9,125 nt of DNA from Legionellales bacterium UBA2469. Its GTDB lineage: Bacteria > Pseudomonadota > Gammaproteobacteria > Legionellales > Legionellaceae. The notes beneath the pieces were generated by a model that had not been told where the DNA came from, made no database searches, and saw only the letters and a list, made by a program, of their open reading frames with translations. Below, piece by piece: positions 7,018-9,125 of this stretch; within the stretch, counting starts at the first letter, position 1; each line of letters begins with the position of its first letter. The stretch lies in contig DDPL01000073.1 in NCBI GenBank assembly GCA_002342175.1, positions 1 to 9,125 on the forward strand, written 5' to 3'. A program made the translations under genes and the position numbers.

Positions 7018-7767
7018 CTATGATCGAGGTATTACGGTGATCGCATCGCTAACGGATACCAATCCAGGCATGTGGAGAAATAATTGCGGAAATTTTGCAA
7101 AAAATTGTGTTGAACTACCGCCATCAAGATTCATAGCTTGTTCACAGTTCAAGGGTGCTGCTTGAAGGATACGAGCCAGTTGTTTTAAATTCACCGGGTA
7201 GTATTGTGTAATGACAATTGCAATCTCATGATTTGGTAGAATGCACAGTGCAGTTCGCTCTGCATATCCAGGTCGAAGTTTAGGAATATGGTGGTCAATT
7301 AGTAAGCGCGGACCACTTTGTACGGCAAATTCAATATTTTTGTTCATTTGAAATTGACGTGCGCTTTGAATATGGGGTTTTTTATTTTGAATATAAAAAA
7401 TGGACCACCAGCTGATGTTGCGAAAACCATTGAGCTGGCGGTAATCGGATATTCTTAATCCCAATGGGTGGAGATTATCATCAAAAAAACCCCCGTTTAT
7501 GGCAAGTGGTGCTTTGGCATGAGCGGCGTAATTTTCAATGCTTGGGAAGCGATGCTCTAAACCCTGATGTTGAATAAGGCTTAATTTGTAGAATTCAGGA
7601 TTAATTCGGAACACATGAATATGAGACCAATCGTTGATGTATATAGGTGCAATGTCTTGATAGGATATTCCGGGTTGGAGTAGACGCCAGTTGGCCTGAA
7701 CGGTGCTACTGAAAATAGCGAACATCCACAAAGCAATAATTTTTTTGATTCTGCTTTGCCTCGTCAT
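7018..7767 (-). CDS. Periplasmic phosphodiester glycosidase (NAGPA-like) family protein
   Basis: This 249-aa protein is an exported member of the NAGPA/phosphodiester glycosidase family (Pfam PF09992 by recognition, not searched). Family blocks are AINGGFFD (aa 89-96), QSGPRLL (150-156), ERTALCI (170-176) and NLDGGSST (213-220), in the usual order. The N-terminus is a Sec signal peptide: basic MTRQSRIKK, hydrophobic IIALWMFAIF, and a likely cleavage after VQA (aa 25). The product should therefore act in the periplasm or outside. The eukaryotic member uncovers mannose-6-phosphate by removing GlcNAc; the substrates of bacterial members are mostly unknown. The ATG at 7767 is chosen because it gives a complete signal peptide; its ribosome site is weak. 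It is divergent from pmbA and lies upstream of nrdA on the same strand, but the nrdA promoter lies between them. Family confident, substrate unknown. Confidence 0.88.
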   Translation of the reverse strand: MTRQSRIKKIIALWMFAIFSSTVQANWRLLQPGISYQDIAPIYINDWSHIHVFRINPEFYKLSLIQHQGLEHRFPSIENYAAHAKAPLAINGGFFDDNLHPLGLRISDYRQLNGFRNISWWSIFYIQNKKPHIQSARQFQMNKNIEFAVQSGPRLLIDHHIPKLRPGYAERTALCILPNHEIAIVITQYYPVNLKQLARILQAAPLNCEQAMNLDGGSSTQFFAKFPQLFLHMPGLVSVSDAITVIPRS

Positions 7768-7832
7768 TTGATTCCGGTATCCTTAGTTTAATGATTAGAA
7801 GAGATTCATCCTAACCACTAATGTGAACAATT
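7768..7832. promoter_or_regulatory. Divergent intergenic region between NAGPA-like gene and pmbA
   Basis: These 65 bp must hold the signals for initiating both divergent genes, unless either is read from elsewhere. The stretch is AT-rich, but I see no well-spaced -35/-10 pair in either direction and no strong Shine-Dalgarno sequence for pmbA. Confidence 0.4.
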
Positions 7833-9125
7833 ATGATAAAAACAAAACTACAAAATATCAGTAACGGCCCATTGAAGTCAATTGATTCCTGTTTAGAAAT
7901 TCTAAATGAAACCTTGGCATTATGCCGTCAAAAAGGGGCAACCGATGCTGTGGTCGACTTCCAACAAGAACATGGATTTTCAGTGGATGTTCGTATGGGA
8001 GAACTAGAGTCTATTGGATTTCATCAAAAACAAGGCCTGGATATTGTCGTTTATCGAGGACAACGCAAGGGTGCTGCTTCAACAACCGATTTAAGGCCGC
8101 AATCCATTGATTGGGCGGTGCAAGCGGCATGTGATATGGCGAGTGTAAGTGCCGAGGATATGCATTATGGCCTTGCAGATGCAAACACTTGGCATACTTT
8201 AATCAAAACAGATTTGGATTTATACCACCCTTGGCAGATCAATCCAGATATTGCTATTGAAAAAGCTTTAGAGCTGGAATCTATTGCTAGAGCACAAGAC
8301 ACTCGTATTGTGAACTCCGATGGAGCGAGTGTTTCAAGTTATCAATTTGTAAGAGCGGGCATGAATAGTCGAGGGTTTCAGGAAACGATTTATAGCTCAA
8401 GGCATGGCATGAATTGTTCATTGGTGGCGAAACAAGGCGAAGATATGCAGTCGGATTATGCTTGGACCTCTGCACGACGTTACGAGCAATTGGATGCGGT
8501 TGATGCAGTAGGTAAACGTGCTGCTGAGCGCGTCTGTCAGCGTTTGGGTGGACGAACGATCCCAACGCAAGAAGCACCTATTATTTTTTCAAATCGCTTG
8601 TCAGGTGGATTGATAGGCAGTTTTATATCAGCGATTATGGGTTCTCAATTGTACCGTAAGAATTCCTTTTTAAATGATGCGTTAGGTCAGCAGATTTTTC
8701 CATCTTTTATGCATATTCAGGAATATCCTCATTTGCTCGGAGGACAGTCCAGTGCGAATTATGATGGGGACGGGCTTCCAACTCGCGATAATGTGTTCAT
8801 AGAAAATGGAATATTAAAACAATATGTATTGGGTTTGTATTCTGCGCGGCGATTAAACATGCAATCTACAGGGAATGCTGATGGCGTGCATAATTTATCG
8901 GTTCAATCGACTGTTAAAGATGTTCATGAGATGATTGGGGGCATTGAAAAAGGCTTTTTGGTGACGGACCTTATGGGGCAGGGCGTGCAGATTTTAACCG
9001 GCAACTATTCAAGAGGAGCGGCTGGATTTTGGATTGAGAATGGTAAAATTCAATATCCTGTTGAAGGTGTGACCATTGCTGGCAATTTGCGTGATATGTT
9101 TAAAGGAATTTTAGCGGTTGGTGGG
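7833..9125 (+). CDS. pmbA: Metalloprotease-related TldE/PmbA, 3' end cut by the window
   Basis: The open frame runs from the ATG at 7833 to the last base, 431 codons without a stop. PmbA of E. coli has about 450 aa, so only a short C-terminal piece is missing. TldE/PmbA pairs with TldD in a heterodimeric cytosolic protease that finishes microcin B17 maturation and trims unfolded peptides and CcdA. Matching features are an N-terminal domain with FSVDVRMGELESI (aa 49-61) and AASTTDL (81-87), then the C-terminal beta domain with LSGGLIGSFISAIMGSQLY (256-274), NYDGDGLPTRDNVFIENG (309-326) and GNYSRGAAGFWIENG (390-404). The HExxxH zinc motif of TldD is absent, as expected for TldE, which separates the two paralogues. 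An in-frame TGA at 7824-7826 excludes earlier starts. No good Shine-Dalgarno sequence precedes the ATG. Confidence 0.95.
   Translation, partial: MIKTKLQNISNGPLKSIDSCLEILNETLALCRQKGATDAVVDFQQEHGFSVDVRMGELESIGFHQKQGLDIVVYRGQRKGAASTTDLRPQSIDWAVQAACDMASVSAEDMHYGLADANTWHTLIKTDLDLYHPWQINPDIAIEKALELESIARAQDTRIVNSDGASVSSYQFVRAGMNSRGFQETIYSSRHGMNCSLVAKQGEDMQSDYAWTSARRYEQLDAVDAVGKRAAERVCQRLGGRTIPTQEAPIIFSNRLSGGLIGSFISAIMGSQLYRKNSFLNDALGQQIFPSFMHIQEYPHLLGGQSSANYDGDGLPTRDNVFIENGILKQYVLGLYSARRLNMQSTGNADGVHNLSVQSTVKDVHEMIGGIEKGFLVTDLMGQGVQILTGNYSRGAAGFWIENGKIQYPVEGVTIAGNLRDMFKGILAVGG

Noticed and set aside
8287..8577. 96-codon open frame on the minus strand
   Set aside because: It lies wholly inside pmbA on the opposite strand, has no recognisable family or ribosome site, and pmbA homology is continuous through it.

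Overview
This window looks like chromosomal DNA of an AT-rich gammaproteobacterium. The housekeeping genes are a class Ia nrdAB with a long, duplicated ATP-cone NrdA, and pmbA/tldE. The left third carries eukaryote-like protein families, which suggests a host-associated lineage of the Legionella/Coxiella/Berkiella kind. That placement is inferred from gene content; no marker gene in the window settles it.

Left region (1-2899, plus strand): three accessory genes. The first is the 3' end of a tubulin-tyrosine-ligase (TTL)-type ATP-grasp ligase. The second is a small SAM-dependent methyltransferase-like protein. The third is a 425-aa protein with a U-box-like fold signature (aa ~80-153, closest by eye to the U-box of CHIP) and a long hydrophobic C-terminal half. 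The third gene has its own good sigma70-type promoter, whose -35 lies on the stop codon of the methyltransferase gene. These genes are the most novel content of the window: two eukaryotic-type modules, one predicted to act on protein tails and one on the ubiquitin system, beside a possible modifying enzyme.

Middle region (2896-7017, minus strand): nrdA-nrdB, a tight operon for aerobic class Ia ribonucleotide reductase. All catalytic and metal ligands are visible. The promoter region has a pair of NrdR boxes centred 31 bp apart and overlapping the likely -10. Just upstream is a tandem set of three DnaA-box-like 9-mers spaced exactly 11 bp, one of them a perfect TTATCCACA. dNTP synthesis is therefore probably under both nucleotide-sensing (NrdR) and replication-linked (DnaA) control. 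nrdB converges on the U-box gene and their stop codons overlap.

Right region (7018-9125): a periplasmic phosphodiester-glycosidase (NAGPA-like) family protein on the minus strand. Divergent from it across 65 bp is pmbA/tldE, truncated by the window end with only a short C-terminal piece missing. No tRNA, rRNA, insertion sequence, CRISPR array or convincing intrinsic terminator was found.
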